NCBI GenBank assembly: GCA_029202985.1
Contig: CP119316.1
Location: 1,612,001 to 1,676,000, forward strand
Direction of reading: 5' to 3'
DNA length: 64,000 nt
DNA from: Candidatus Andeanibacterium colombiense
GTDB taxonomy: Bacteria; Pseudomonadota; Alphaproteobacteria; Sphingomonadales; Sphingomonadaceae
Position 1 is the first letter of the stretch. Every line of letters starts with the position of its first letter. Below, piece by piece: positions 27,646 to 36,227 of the stretch. The translations under genes were made by a program, and so were the position numbers. The notes under the pieces are model-generated. The model was not told the origin of the DNA. It did no database searches and saw only the letters and a list, made by a program, of their open reading frames with translations.

Positions 27646-27957
27646 ATGTTCGACCCACTTTTCCCGCTCGCCCTGATTTGCGGACCACTTGCTTTTGTCC
27701 TTTTTCTGAATAGCCAAGCGAGGCGTACAAATCGCCGAAAATGGCCCCGCATCTTTAGTTTCGTCTTAGCGCTTCCCGCCGCTTGGGGGCTTTCCTACTG
27801 GTTTTTGACAGCTGCGGTCGTTCTGTTCGGAGAAGGTATGGGCCCGACCGCTTTCGAGAAGTGGAGCGATTTCTCCGTGCTGGCTTCTGCTCTTCTCATC
27901 GTGGCGAGCTACTGGCTGATAGCTCGGCGTCGCAGGGGTGAACTGGCGTCGCACTAA
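27646..27957 (+). CDS. orphan hypothetical membrane protein, AT-richer than neighbours
   Basis: 103 residues with three predicted membrane helices (about 5-21, 35-62 and 78-95) separated by short basic loops (RRTNRRKWPR) and ending in a basic tail. No family recognised. Codon use (TTT, TTC, AGT, CTT) and base composition are clearly more AT-rich than the surrounding genes. Flanks contain CTAACG-type motifs on both sides (27597 and 27954). This suggests a laterally acquired or cassette-like gene, but mobility genes are absent. Confidence 0.55.
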   Translation: MFDPLFPLALICGPLAFVLFLNSQARRTNRRKWPRIFSFVLALPAAWGLSYWFLTAAVVLFGEGMGPTAFEKWSDFSVLASALLIVASYWLIARRRRGELASH

Positions 27958-27989
27958 CGTCCGCTAACCACCCAGAAGCGGCCGCACAG

Positions 27990-28745
27990 CTACCGATAAT
28001 GGACTAAGCCCAAGATGCCCGCCGCGACGGTATTGAACACCGCCGATCCGACGATCGTCTCGTGCAGCGCGCCCTCGACGAAGATCCAGCCCGCTCCGAA
28101 CATCGAATAGATGCTGATCCGCCCGGTGCTGCGCCGTTCCTGCACCAGGATCGCCGCCGCCATCGACCACAGGGTCAGGTAAAGCCAGAAGGTCGGGATC
28201 GGGTCGTCGAGGCGCAGCGCCTCGAACCAGAAGCGATTCACTCCCGGCGGCAGAACCGGAAGCATCGCGAACAGGATCATCCGCTTGTGTATCTCCGGGC
28301 GCCTGGCGTTACGGATCGCGAGAGTGAACATGATCGAAAAGCCGAGCGCGGCGAGCAGGCCGAGATAGAGCCCGTCAGAGCCTGGCGCGCGCCCGGCATC
28401 CAGGCCCGCCCTGCTGGCGATCAGCTGAATCGACAAGCCCGTCAACAACACCACGGTAGCGTGCGCGATGCCCCAGGTTCCGAGGCTCCGATGCAGCTTC
28501 ACATTGCCGGCGCCGATCAGCCCCGACTGGACAACCAGCAGGATCATCCAAGTGACCATTACCACCGCGTGCAGATGTACGACCGGAGGCGCGGGCGGAA
28601 AATTGCCTTTCAGCGCCGGCAAAGCCGAGTGGATGCCGAACCCTCCGAAAACGAAGAACGCCATCGCCAGGGTCATCCAGAAGAAGAACGACGGCCTAAA
28701 TTTTCGGACGGTGGCGGGCGCGGCGCCTGTGGCCGTTGCAGTCAT
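27990..28745 (-). CDS. seven-helix membrane protein of unknown function
   Basis: 251 residues from ATG 28745 (MTATATGAAPATVRKF). The six to seven hydrophobic segments include VVHLHAVVMVTWMILLVVQSG and NVKLHRSLGTWGIAHATVVL. The paired His residues at the ends of helices resemble DUF420/cytochrome-b-like membrane proteins and could hold haem, but I cannot assign the family. An earlier in-frame start at 28853 overlaps the intergenic region. It is divergent from ahpC with 208 bp between them, so it might share peroxide-responsive control; no OxyR box was recognised. Confidence 0.7.
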   Translation of the reverse strand: MTATATGAAPATVRKFRPSFFFWMTLAMAFFVFGGFGIHSALPALKGNFPPAPPVVHLHAVVMVTWMILLVVQSGLIGAGNVKLHRSLGTWGIAHATVVLLTGLSIQLIASRAGLDAGRAPGSDGLYLGLLAALGFSIMFTLAIRNARRPEIHKRMILFAMLPVLPPGVNRFWFEALRLDDPIPTFWLYLTLWSMAAAILVQERRSTGRISIYSMFGAGWIFVEGALHETIVGSAVFNTVAAGILGLVHYR

Positions 28746-28953
28746 ATTGAATCCCCCAAGGAGGACGGAAAGTGGCAAATTGCCGGAGCCGGTGCAACGC
28801 GAATGGTGCAGAAAAGTAAACAGCTGTTGCGCTTTTCGAAAGTGCTGCGTCACTGATCGATTATTTCGTTCTTCGCAATCGCAACAAATCGCTTTTCTTG
28901 ATCGTCCAACCCCCTATCTCCGCCAGGCAATTCCAGCCCTTACAGGAGATTTT

Positions 28954-29520
28954 ATGGGTATCATCGGCAGCACGATCAAACCGTTCACCGCGACCGCGTT
29001 CAAGGCGGGCGAGAATTTCTTCGACGTCACCGACGCGGACCTCAAGGGCAAGTGGTCGATCTTCTTCTTCTATCCGGCCGACTTCACCTTCGTGTGCCCG
29101 ACCGAGCTCGAAGACCTTAACGAGCATTACAACCAGCTCCAGAAGATGGGCGTGGAAGTCTATGCGGTGTCGACCGACACGCACTTCAGCCACAAGGCCT
29201 GGCACGACACGTCCGAGAAGATCGGCAAGATCAGCTATGCCTTCCTCGGCGACCAGAACCACAATCTGGCGACCAATTTCGACGTGCTGCGCGAAGGCGT
29301 CGGCCTGGCCGACCGCGCGACCTTCGTGGTCGATCCCGAAGGTGTGATCCAGATCATGGAAATCACCTGCGAAGGCGTCGGCCGCAATGCCAACGAACTC
29401 GTCCGCAAGATCAAGGCCGCGCAGTATGTCGCCGCGCATCCGGGCGAAGTCTGCCCGGCCGCATGGGAAGAAGGCGCCGAGACGCTGGCTCCCTCGCTCG
29501 ACCTCGTCGGCAAGATCTGA
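28954..29520 (+). CDS. ahpC: alkyl hydroperoxide reductase subunit C (2-Cys peroxiredoxin)
   Basis: 188 residues. The peroxidatic Cys48 lies in ADFTFVCPTE; the resolving Cys167 lies in HPGEVCPAAW. This is the AhpC/Prx1 group with the GGLG-like loop and YF-type C-terminal region shortened to LVGKI. A good ribosome-binding site (AGGAGA, 8 nt upstream) supports ATG 28954. AhpC reduces H2O2, peroxynitrite and organic peroxides and is recycled by AhpF, whose gene follows after a double hairpin. Confidence 0.96.
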   Translation: MGIIGSTIKPFTATAFKAGENFFDVTDADLKGKWSIFFFYPADFTFVCPTELEDLNEHYNQLQKMGVEVYAVSTDTHFSHKAWHDTSEKIGKISYAFLGDQNHNLATNFDVLREGVGLADRATFVVDPEGVIQIMEITCEGVGRNANELVRKIKAAQYVAAHPGEVCPAAWEEGAETLAPSLDLVGKI

Positions 29521-29526
29521 TCGACT

Positions 29527-29590
29527 CCGCCCGCGCAAGCGGGCGGTAAAGCGGCGGCCCGGGCATCCCTCCCCCCCAAAAGCCCGGGCC
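29527..29590 (+). terminator. two consecutive hairpins between ahpC and ahpF (attenuator-like)
   Basis: Hairpin 1 (29527-29546) is CCGCCCGC-GCAA-GCGGGCGG, an 8-bp stem with a GCAA tetraloop. Hairpin 2 (29556-29590) has GGCCCGGGC / GCCCGGGCC arms around an A/C-rich loop. No T tract follows. The position suggests partial termination or ahpC mRNA 3' protection, giving more AhpC than AhpF. Confidence 0.6.
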
Positions 29591-29620
29591 GTCAATTTTC
29601 TCAACTTCGGAACCGAACCC

Positions 29621-31207
29621 ATGCTCGACGCCACACTGACTGCACAGCTCAAGACCTATCTCGCCAATCTGCGCGAGCCGATCGAGCTAGTCGCATCGCT
29701 CGGCGACGATCCCAAGTCCGCCCAGACGCGCGAATTGCTGAACGAGATCGCCGCGCTGTCGGACAAGGTCTCCGCCCATTTCGACGGCGACGACCGGCGC
29801 CGTCCGAGCTTCATCATCCGCCGCGCCTCCGATGCGGAGAAGTGGGTCCGTTTCGCCGGCGTGCCGATGGGCCATGAATTCACCTCGCTGGTGCTCGCCC
29901 TGCTGTGGGCCGGGGGCCATCCGCCCAAGGTCTCCGACGAAGTGCTCGAGCAGATCCGCGCGCTCGAAGGCGATTATGCGTTCGAGATGTATTTCTCGCT
30001 CTCGTGCCACAATTGCCCCGACGTGGTGCAGGCGCTGACGCTGATGGCGCTCGAGAACCCGCGCATCACCGCGACCCTGATCGAAGGCGGCACCTTCCAG
30101 GCCGAGGTCGACGAGCGCGGCGTGATGGCGGTGCCGGCGACCTTTTTGAACGGCGAGATGTGGGCCAGCGGCAAGATGGGCGTCGAGGAAATCCTCGCGA
30201 AGCTCGACAGCAACGTCGGCGCGAAGGCCGCCGAGAAGCTCGCCGCGAAGCAGCCGTTCGAAGTGCTGGTGGTCGGCGGCGGCCCCGCCGGGGCTTCGGC
30301 CGCGATCTACACCGCGCGCAAGGGCTTCCGCACCGGCATCGCCGCCGAGCGCTTCGGCGGGCAGGTGCTCGACACGCTGGGAATCGAGAACTTCATCTCG
30401 GTGCCCTATACCGAAGGCCCGAAGCTGGCCGCGCAGCTCGAGGCGCATGTCGCCGAATACGGTATCGACGTGATGAATTTGCAGGAAGCGGCCAGGCTGA
30501 TCCCTGCGACGCGCGCGGGCGACTATCACGAGGTGGTGTTCAAGAGCGGCGCCTCGCTCAAGGCGCGCGCGCTGGTGCTGGCGACCGGGGCGCGCTGGCG
30601 CAATCTCGGCGTGCCGGGCGAATTCGAATACCGCAACCGCGGCGTCGCCTATTGCCCGCATTGCGACGGACCCTTGTTCAAGGGCAAGCGCGTGGCGGTG
30701 ATCGGCGGCGGCAATTCCGGCGTCGAAGCGGCGATCGACCTCGCGAATATCGTCGGCCATGTGACGCTGATCGAATTCGATCGCCAGCTGCGCGCGGACG
30801 AGGTGCTGCAGGACAAGCTCCGCCTGCTGCCCAATGTCGACATCCACCTCAACGCCCAGACCACCGAGGTCACCGGCGATGGCGAGCGGGTCAACGGGTT
30901 GATCCTGAAGGACCGCGCGAGCGGCGACGAGCGCAGGATCGAGCTCGAAGGCGTGTTCGTGCAGATCGGGCTGGTGCCGAACACGGAATGGCTCAAGGAT
31001 TCGGGAATCGCGCTCAGCAAGTTCGGCGAGATCGAGATCGACCACAAGGCGGCGACCAGCATTCCCGGCATCTTCGCCGCGGGCGATTGCACTACCGTGC
31101 CCTACAAGCAGATCATCATCGCGATGGGCGAAGGCTCGAAGGCGGCGCTCTCTGCGTTCGACTACATCATCCGCAACGTGCCGGTGGGCGAGACGGTCGC
31201 GGCCTAA
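29621..31207 (+). CDS. ahpF: alkyl hydroperoxide reductase subunit F
   Basis: 528 residues, full length for AhpF. The N-terminal tandem thioredoxin-like domain carries the CHNC disulfide (about residues 130-133). The thioredoxin-reductase-like part has an FAD motif VVGGGPAGASAA, the CPHC redox centre (about 345-348), the NAD(P)H motif VIGGGNSGVEAA, and C-terminal GIFAAGDCTTVPYKQI. Electrons pass from NADH via FAD and the two disulfides to AhpC. It starts 100 nt after ahpC, behind two hairpins. Confidence 0.96.
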   Translation: MLDATLTAQLKTYLANLREPIELVASLGDDPKSAQTRELLNEIAALSDKVSAHFDGDDRRRPSFIIRRASDAEKWVRFAGVPMGHEFTSLVLALLWAGGHPPKVSDEVLEQIRALEGDYAFEMYFSLSCHNCPDVVQALTLMALENPRITATLIEGGTFQAEVDERGVMAVPATFLNGEMWASGKMGVEEILAKLDSNVGAKAAEKLAAKQPFEVLVVGGGPAGASAAIYTARKGFRTGIAAERFGGQVLDTLGIENFISVPYTEGPKLAAQLEAHVAEYGIDVMNLQEAARLIPATRAGDYHEVVFKSGASLKARALVLATGARWRNLGVPGEFEYRNRGVAYCPHCDGPLFKGKRVAVIGGGNSGVEAAIDLANIVGHVTLIEFDRQLRADEVLQDKLRLLPNVDIHLNAQTTEVTGDGERVNGLILKDRASGDERRIELEGVFVQIGLVPNTEWLKDSGIALSKFGEIEIDHKAATSIPGIFAAGDCTTVPYKQIIIAMGEGSKAALSAFDYIIRNVPVGETVAA

Positions 31208-31212
31208 CACCT

Positions 31213-31305
31213 CGTCATTGCGAGGAGCGAAGCGACGAAGCAATCCAGAGCGCCGCGCACAATCGCTCTGGATTGCCGCGCGACCTTTGGTCGCTCGCAA
31301 TGACG
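31213..31305 (+). repeat. 93-bp palindromic intergenic repeat, family R1 copy 2
   Basis: Ends CGTCATTGCGAG / CTCGCAATGACG and inner CAATCCAGAGCG / CGCTCTGGATTG, as in the other R1 copies. It lies between convergent ahpF and smr. Confidence 0.85.
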
Positions 31306-31309
31306 AAAG

Positions 31310-31909
31310 TCAGAGGCGCGCCCGCTTGAGCACGATGTAGATCGCACCCTCGCCGCCGTGGCGGCGGTGGGCGCCGCGGATCGCGGCGATGTCGCTGGCG
31401 TGCGGGCCGGCGGCGAGCCAGTCGAGGATCTTCGCGCGGATCGCGCCGCGCCGGTTGCCGCGGTCGGCCGCATCGACCGGGCGCGGCTTACCGGTCACCA
31501 CCAGCACCAGCCGCGCGCCCATCGCCTTGGCCTGCGCCAGCCCGCCGTCGAGCCGGCTGTGGGCCGCGTCGAGCGTATAGCCGTGGAGGTCGAGGGTGAA
31601 ATCGGGATCGAGCTTCGCGCCCTTGAGCCTGCGCTCCCAGGTGGAATCGAGGCCGTGGCGAAGCGCAAACTGCGGCGGGGGCTTACGATCCTCCCCCTTG
31701 GGGGGAGGGGGACCGCCGCGCAGCGGTGGTGGAGGGGTGGTCGACTTGGCGGGCGGGGACACCCCTCCGTCATCGCTGCGCGATGCCACCTCCCCTTTCA
31801 GGGGAGGATCTTTTCTAGCCAAAGGCACCACCGTCTTCGCCAGCCGCTGCCACAGCGCCTTTTCCTCTGGGCTGAGCCCGCGCGGGCCGGTAAATGCGGA
31901 TTCGGGCAT
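31310..31909 (-). CDS. Smr/MutS2 C-terminal domain protein with repeat-derived linker
   Basis: 199 residues. The C-terminal Smr domain has LDLHGYTLDAAHSRL (about 107-121), the usual LDLHG motif, followed by VVTGKPRP and the basic GAIRAKILDWL. In related proteins the nearby acidic Smr nuclease residues cleave branched DNA or RNA. The linker at about residues 34-75 (Pro/Gly-rich) is encoded by a 124-bp palindromic repeat, read in frame. ATG 31909 overlaps by one base the mltA stop (TGATG), so it is the last gene of the Tim44-mltA-smr operon. Confidence 0.87.
   Translation of the reverse strand: MPESAFTGPRGLSPEEKALWQRLAKTVVPLARKDPPLKGEVASRSDDGGVSPPAKSTTPPPPLRGGPPPPKGEDRKPPPQFALRHGLDSTWERRLKGAKLDPDFTLDLHGYTLDAAHSRLDGGLAQAKAMGARLVLVVTGKPRPVDAADRGNRRGAIRAKILDWLAAGPHASDIAAIRGAHRRHGGEGAIYIVLKRARL
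31687..31810. repeat. 124-bp inverted-repeat element inside the Smr gene (family R3)
   Basis: Termini are GATCCTCCCC (31687) and GGGGAGGATC (ending 31810). Subterminal AGGGGTGG / CACCCCTCC-like and GCTGCGCGATG-type segments also pair. A composite element with the same C-rich ends and G-rich partners lies at 36228-36411. It is read in frame as a Pro-rich linker. Confidence 0.8.
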
Positions 31910-33162
31910 CAGTTCACGCCGAGGCGGAGGAGCGTGCCCTTGGGCAGCAGCAGCACCGCCTGGCCGCGCGCGCTCATCCCGCCGGCGGTGAGCCGCGCCT
32001 GTTCGCCCGCGCCCCAGAAGGTGTCGAAGCGGTTCGCGCCCTTGATCGCGCCGCCGGTATCCTGCGCGATCCACAGCCCGCTGGCGCGCGGATTGTCCAT
32101 GTCGAGGAACACCGGCGCGCCGAGCGGGACGTATTTCGGATCGGCCGCGACCGAGCTTTCCGCCCGCACCGGCACGCTCAGCGCGCCGAGCGGGCCGTCA
32201 CCGATCAGTTCCTTGAAGAACACCCAGCTCTTGTTCTCGCGCATCAGCGCATCGCCATCGGCCGGATGCTCGCGCAGATAGGCCATGATCCCCTGCATCG
32301 AGCCCGCATACTGGCCCGGCTGGTCGCCGATCAGCCCGCGGTCGCGCATCACCCCGCCGATCCCGGTGTAATCGCGCCCGTTCTGTCCGGCATAGCCGAT
32401 CCGCATCACCGTGCCGTCGGGCGCGCGCAGCCGGCCGGAGCCCTGCACCTGGAGGAAGAAGAATTCGACCGGATCGGCCGCCCAGGCGATCTCGAGGCCC
32501 TTGCCGGCAAGCGCCCCGTCCTCGATCTCGCCGCGCGAATAATAGGGGGCATATTTTCCATCGAGCATCCGGCGCCCGAGCGGCGGATTGCCGGTGCGTT
32601 CGGCCGGCGGAATTTCATCGGGCCAGCCGCGCGCCATGTCGGCCGGCAGCGCATAGACCGGCACGTCGAAGCCCGGTTGCCGCGTGCGGACGCCGGAAAT
32701 CTCCGGCTCGTAATAGCCGGTCGCGAAGGCCTTGCCGTCGCCGACCACCGCGGTTTCGAACCAGGTCTTGAAGAAGCCGGCCGCGTCGTTCGGATTCCAG
32801 CCAGGCGCGGCGGCGCAAGCCGGGCGCCAGTCGTCGGCGCGAGTCAGCCCGCTGCCGTCGGTGCGCGCGAGCAGGCGCGGGCAGCTTTCGACGAAGGAGG
32901 CGAGCGCCGCGGCCGCATCGGCTTGGGCAAGGCCGAGCGAGCCGACGCCGCGGCCCCTGGCGATGCCCAACAGCAATGCGGTTTCCGGAACCGGGGCCGG
33001 AGCGGGGGTTGCCGAAGGTGCCGGTGTGGGGCGGGGTGTGGGGCGGGTCGTCGGGCGGGGTGACGGCGCGGGCCGCGGCCCTTCGACCTTGGGGATGACG
33101 TTGCAGCCGGCAAGCAAGGCCAGCGCGGCCAGCGCTACCAGCCCGCGCATCCCCCCGGTCAT
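31909..33162 (-). CDS. mltA: membrane-bound lytic murein transglycosylase A
   Basis: 417 residues. It is a lipoprotein: a short basic start, hydrophobic residues 6-17, and lipobox LLAGC. A Pro/Thr/Arg-rich spacer (about 30-60) precedes the MltA barrel with FATGYYEPEISG, FFFLQVQGSGRL, RIGYAGQNGRDYTGIG (catalytic region) and the 3D domain ending in IAQDTGGAIKGANRFD, which includes the catalytic Asp. It cleaves peptidoglycan glycan strands to 1,6-anhydro products at the outer membrane. ATG 33162 lies 8 bp from the Tim44-like stop. The operon order is Tim44, mltA, smr. Confidence 0.93.
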   Translation of the reverse strand: MTGGMRGLVALAALALLAGCNVIPKVEGPRPAPSPRPTTRPTPRPTPAPSATPAPAPVPETALLLGIARGRGVGSLGLAQADAAAALASFVESCPRLLARTDGSGLTRADDWRPACAAAPGWNPNDAAGFFKTWFETAVVGDGKAFATGYYEPEISGVRTRQPGFDVPVYALPADMARGWPDEIPPAERTGNPPLGRRMLDGKYAPYYSRGEIEDGALAGKGLEIAWAADPVEFFFLQVQGSGRLRAPDGTVMRIGYAGQNGRDYTGIGGVMRDRGLIGDQPGQYAGSMQGIMAYLREHPADGDALMRENKSWVFFKELIGDGPLGALSVPVRAESSVAADPKYVPLGAPVFLDMDNPRASGLWIAQDTGGAIKGANRFDTFWGAGEQARLTAGGMSARGQAVLLLPKGTLLRLGVN

Positions 33163-33169
33163 GCGGAAA

Positions 33170-33838
33170 TCAGCCTTCGTCGGCTTCGTCGAGCAGCCAG
33201 TCGGGCGCCGCCGAAGTAACGTCGCGCATGAAGGTCCATACGTCGCGGCTTTCGACCGCATCGTTGAGCGAACCGGCCACGACCTGGCCATCCTTGTCGC
33301 GTGTCACCGAAGCGATATCGGCGGAGAAGCGCACGGTGATGCGCGCGACCTTGCCTTCGAGCGAGGCGGCGACCAGCTCGGTCTCCTCGATCCGGACGAG
33401 CCGATTATCGAGCGTTTCGCCCGCCTGTTCGCGCTCATCGATCGCGGCGGTGAAGTGATCGTATACGTCGCGGTCGCACAATTGCGCCAGCTCGGCCTTG
33501 TCGCCGCGCCAGAAGGCTTCGAGAATCACGCCGTATGCCGCCTTCGCGCCTTCGAGAAACGACATCACCTCGAACCCGCGGTCGGCACCGCCGATCGCGC
33601 GCAGGCCCTGTTCGAGCGCGGGCGGATAAAGCCCGATCTCGCGCTGGCGGAACGGCGTCTGGATCGGCTGGGGCGCGGCTTGAGTGGCCGGGCGCGCCGG
33701 GGCGGCGCCGCCTTCGGGCTGGTCGAACCGCGTGGGCACCGGCTCTTCCTCATGCTCCGCACGGCGGCCGAGCACGGAATAGAGCCTGAGGCCCAGGAAG
33801 GCGGCGATCATGGCCAGGATGACGATTTCGTAGATCAT
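33170..33838 (-). CDS. Tim44/TimA family adaptor protein
   Basis: 222 residues from ATG 33838. An N-terminal membrane anchor (residues 2-22, IYEIVILAMIAAFLGLRLYSV) precedes an acidic/Pro-rich linker and a Tim44-like domain (about 85-218) ending in RDVWTFMRDVTSAAPDWLLDE. It resembles bacterial TimA proteins, homologues of the mitochondrial Tim44 C-domain, which occur in alphaproteobacteria near secB and mltA. The role is probably inner-membrane protein handling; no direct substrate is known. It is divergent from secB, 261 bp away. Confidence 0.88.
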   Translation of the reverse strand: MIYEIVILAMIAAFLGLRLYSVLGRRAEHEEEPVPTRFDQPEGGAAPARPATQAAPQPIQTPFRQREIGLYPPALEQGLRAIGGADRGFEVMSFLEGAKAAYGVILEAFWRGDKAELAQLCDRDVYDHFTAAIDEREQAGETLDNRLVRIEETELVAASLEGKVARITVRFSADIASVTRDKDGQVVAGSLNDAVESRDVWTFMRDVTSAAPDWLLDEADEG

Positions 33839-34099
33839 TGCGCTTGGGCTCAAAAAAACCGTTTACCATGGGTGATGCGGGGACGCACCACCCGATTTAC
33901 GCTACTCCTGCATGAAATAGGTACGGAACACAAATGAACAACCGGTGCATCGGGTCCCGAAGGCGCGAAGCTGTGGCAACCGTGCGACCAAACGGCGCCC
34001 ATTCCAGCCCCCCTCCTCCGCATAGCGCGTTGCGGGGCCGTGGCTTGAATGCTAGGCGCCCGCCCGACCAAGGGATTTTCTGAAAGAAAGTGCACAATC

Positions 34100-34612
34100 A
34101 TGGCCGATGAAGGCAACGTCCTGACCAATCTCGACAATGGCAGCGCTGCCAACGGTGCCGACAATTCGCCGATCGCCGGCCTGCTGTCGCAATATGTGAA
34201 GGACCTTTCGGTCGAAAATCCGAAGGCGCCGGAAAGCTTCCAGTGGCAGGAACAGCCCGAGCTGGACGTGCAGTTCAACATCGGCGCGCGCACGATCAAC
34301 GAAGAAGTTCACGAGATCGAGCTCAGGATCAGCGCCACCGCGACGACGTCGCTCGGAACGGTCTATGTGGTCGAGCTGGCCTATTGCGGGCTGATCGGCC
34401 TGCGCAATCTGCCCGACGATCAGGCCCACGCCTTCCTGTTCGCCGAAGGCCCGCGGATCCTGTTCCCCTTCGCCCGCCGCGTGGTCGCCGATGCGACCCG
34501 CGATGCCGGCTTTGCGCCGCTGCTGCTCGATCCGATCGATTTCCAGGGGCTCTATCTGCAGAACCTCCAGCGCCAGCAGGAAGAAGGCGGCGAGGCTCCG
34601 GTCACTCAGTAA
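34100..34612 (+). CDS. secB: protein-export chaperone SecB
   Basis: 170 residues. The SecB fold signatures are ISQ/LSQYVKDLSVENP-type N-terminus (here LLSQYVKDLSVENPKAPESF), the VELAYCGLIGLRNLP strand, and the C-terminal FPFARRVVADATRDAGFAPLLLDPIDF. It is a cytosolic tetramer that keeps pre-secretory proteins unfolded and delivers them to SecA. An N-terminal Asn/Ala/Gly-rich extension of about 20 residues and a Gln/Glu-rich tail are usual in this group. murJ follows after 21 nt. Confidence 0.95.
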   Translation: MADEGNVLTNLDNGSAANGADNSPIAGLLSQYVKDLSVENPKAPESFQWQEQPELDVQFNIGARTINEEVHEIELRISATATTSLGTVYVVELAYCGLIGLRNLPDDQAHAFLFAEGPRILFPFARRVVADATRDAGFAPLLLDPIDFQGLYLQNLQRQQEEGGEAPVTQ

Positions 34613-34633
34613 GCGGCGCGCGGGGGGATCGCC

Positions 34634-36223
34634 GTGAGCCTGATCAGGAATGTCGGTACGATCGGCGGGCTGACCGCCGTCAGCCGCGTGTTCGGCTTCA
34701 TGCGCGACATGCTGTTCGCGCGGCTGTTCGGGGCAGGATTGGCGGCGGACGCGTTCCAGCTTGCCTTCACCCTGCCCAACACCTTCCGCCGACTGTTCGC
34801 CGAGGGCGCCTTCTCGGTCGCCTTCGTGCCGATGTACGGCAAGAAGCTCCATGGCGAAGACGGCGAGCGCGAGGCGGGGATCTTCGCCAACGACGTGCTC
34901 TCGGTGTTCGTCTGGGTGCTGTTCGGCTTCTCGGTGCTGTGCATCCTCGGGATGGAAGGCATCGTCTGGCTGCTGGCGCGCGAATACCAGCATATCCCCG
35001 GCAAGTTCGAACTCTCGGTCACGCTGGCGCGAATCACCTTCCCCTATCTCGGCCTGGTCAGCGTGGTCGCGCTGCTGTCGGGCATCCTCAACACCCGCTC
35101 GCGCTTCGGCCCGGGCGCGGTCGCGCCGGTGTTGTTCAATTTCGCGCTGATCGGCGGCCTGCTGTGGGGCTGGTATTTCGACTATTCCGACCGCCTGAAA
35201 GCCTTTGCCCAGAGCTGGGCGCTGCCGGTCGCGGGCCTCCTCCAGCTGGTGTTCCTGCTGTGGTCGCTGAAGCGCTCCGGAGTCGGCCTGAAGATCCACT
35301 GGCCGCGCATGACGCCCGACACCAAAGTGCTGCTGTGGCGGATCTTCCCCGCGACCTTCGGCGCGGGCATCTACCAGATCAGCCAATTGGCCGACACGTT
35401 CTTCGCCACCAGCCTGCCGCAGGGCTCGCTGACCCTGCTCAAGATGGGCGACCGGCTGAACCAGATGCCGCTCGGCATCGTCGGCATCGCGCTCGGCACC
35501 GCGATCCTGCCCGCGCTGTCGCGCCATATCGCCGGCGGCGACCAGAGCGGCGCGGCCAAGTTGCAGGGCCGCGCGATCGAACTCGCGACGCTGCTGACCC
35601 TGCCTTCCGCCGCCGCGCTCGCGGTCTGCGCCCCGGCCTTCGTCAACGCCTTCTTCGTCGGCGGCAAGTTCACCGCCCATGACGGCGCGATCATGACCGA
35701 GATCGTGGTCGCGCTGGTCTGCGGCCTGCCGTCCTACGTGCTGGTGAAGGTGCTCGAGCCCGGCTATTTCTCGCGCGGCGACACGCGCACCCCGGTGATG
35801 ACCGCGGCCTCGGCGCTGGCGTTCAACATCTTCCTCAATCTCGCGGTGGTCCGCCAATTCGGGATCGTCGGCCTCGCGGGCGCGACCGCCTGCTCGGCCA
35901 GTCTCAACTGCGTGCTGCTTTACGCGAACCTTCACCGGCGGAACCATTTCCGCTTCAGCCTGCCGCTCGCGGGCCGGATCCTGCGCCAGCTGCTCGCCGC
36001 AGGCGTGATGGCGGTGGCGCTGTGGTTCCTGCTGCAAGCGACGATGCCGTGGTACTCTGGCACGGTCGCGAGCAAGGCCGGCGGGATCGTGCTGCTCGTG
36101 GTGGTGGGGCTGGTGGTCTATGGCGCCGCCGCGCTGCTGTTCAGGGCGTTCGACCAGGAAGATTTGCGGATGCTGCGCCGTAAATCGAAGCGCACCATCG
36201 ACGAGGAAATCCCGGGCTTTTAG
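34634..36223 (+). CDS. murJ: murein biosynthesis integral membrane protein MurJ (lipid II flippase)
   Basis: 529 residues from GTG 34634. About 14 membrane helices (MOP superfamily) are present. The start SLIRNVGTIGGLTAVSRVFGFMRD and AFQLAFTLPNTFRRLFAEGAFSVAFVP are near-invariant MurJ segments, containing the conserved Arg residues used in lipid II binding. The basic tail RKSKRTIDEEIPGF is cytoplasmic. It translocates lipid II across the inner membrane for peptidoglycan synthesis. It is probably co-transcribed with secB and is followed by a palindromic element that may terminate the transcript. Confidence 0.95.
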   Translation: MSLIRNVGTIGGLTAVSRVFGFMRDMLFARLFGAGLAADAFQLAFTLPNTFRRLFAEGAFSVAFVPMYGKKLHGEDGEREAGIFANDVLSVFVWVLFGFSVLCILGMEGIVWLLAREYQHIPGKFELSVTLARITFPYLGLVSVVALLSGILNTRSRFGPGAVAPVLFNFALIGGLLWGWYFDYSDRLKAFAQSWALPVAGLLQLVFLLWSLKRSGVGLKIHWPRMTPDTKVLLWRIFPATFGAGIYQISQLADTFFATSLPQGSLTLLKMGDRLNQMPLGIVGIALGTAILPALSRHIAGGDQSGAAKLQGRAIELATLLTLPSAAALAVCAPAFVNAFFVGGKFTAHDGAIMTEIVVALVCGLPSYVLVKVLEPGYFSRGDTRTPVMTAASALAFNIFLNLAVVRQFGIVGLAGATACSASLNCVLLYANLHRRNHFRFSLPLAGRILRQLLAAGVMAVALWFLLQATMPWYSGTVASKAGGIVLLVVVGLVVYGAAALLFRAFDQEDLRMLRRKSKRTIDEEIPGF

Positions 36224-36227
36224 TTTT

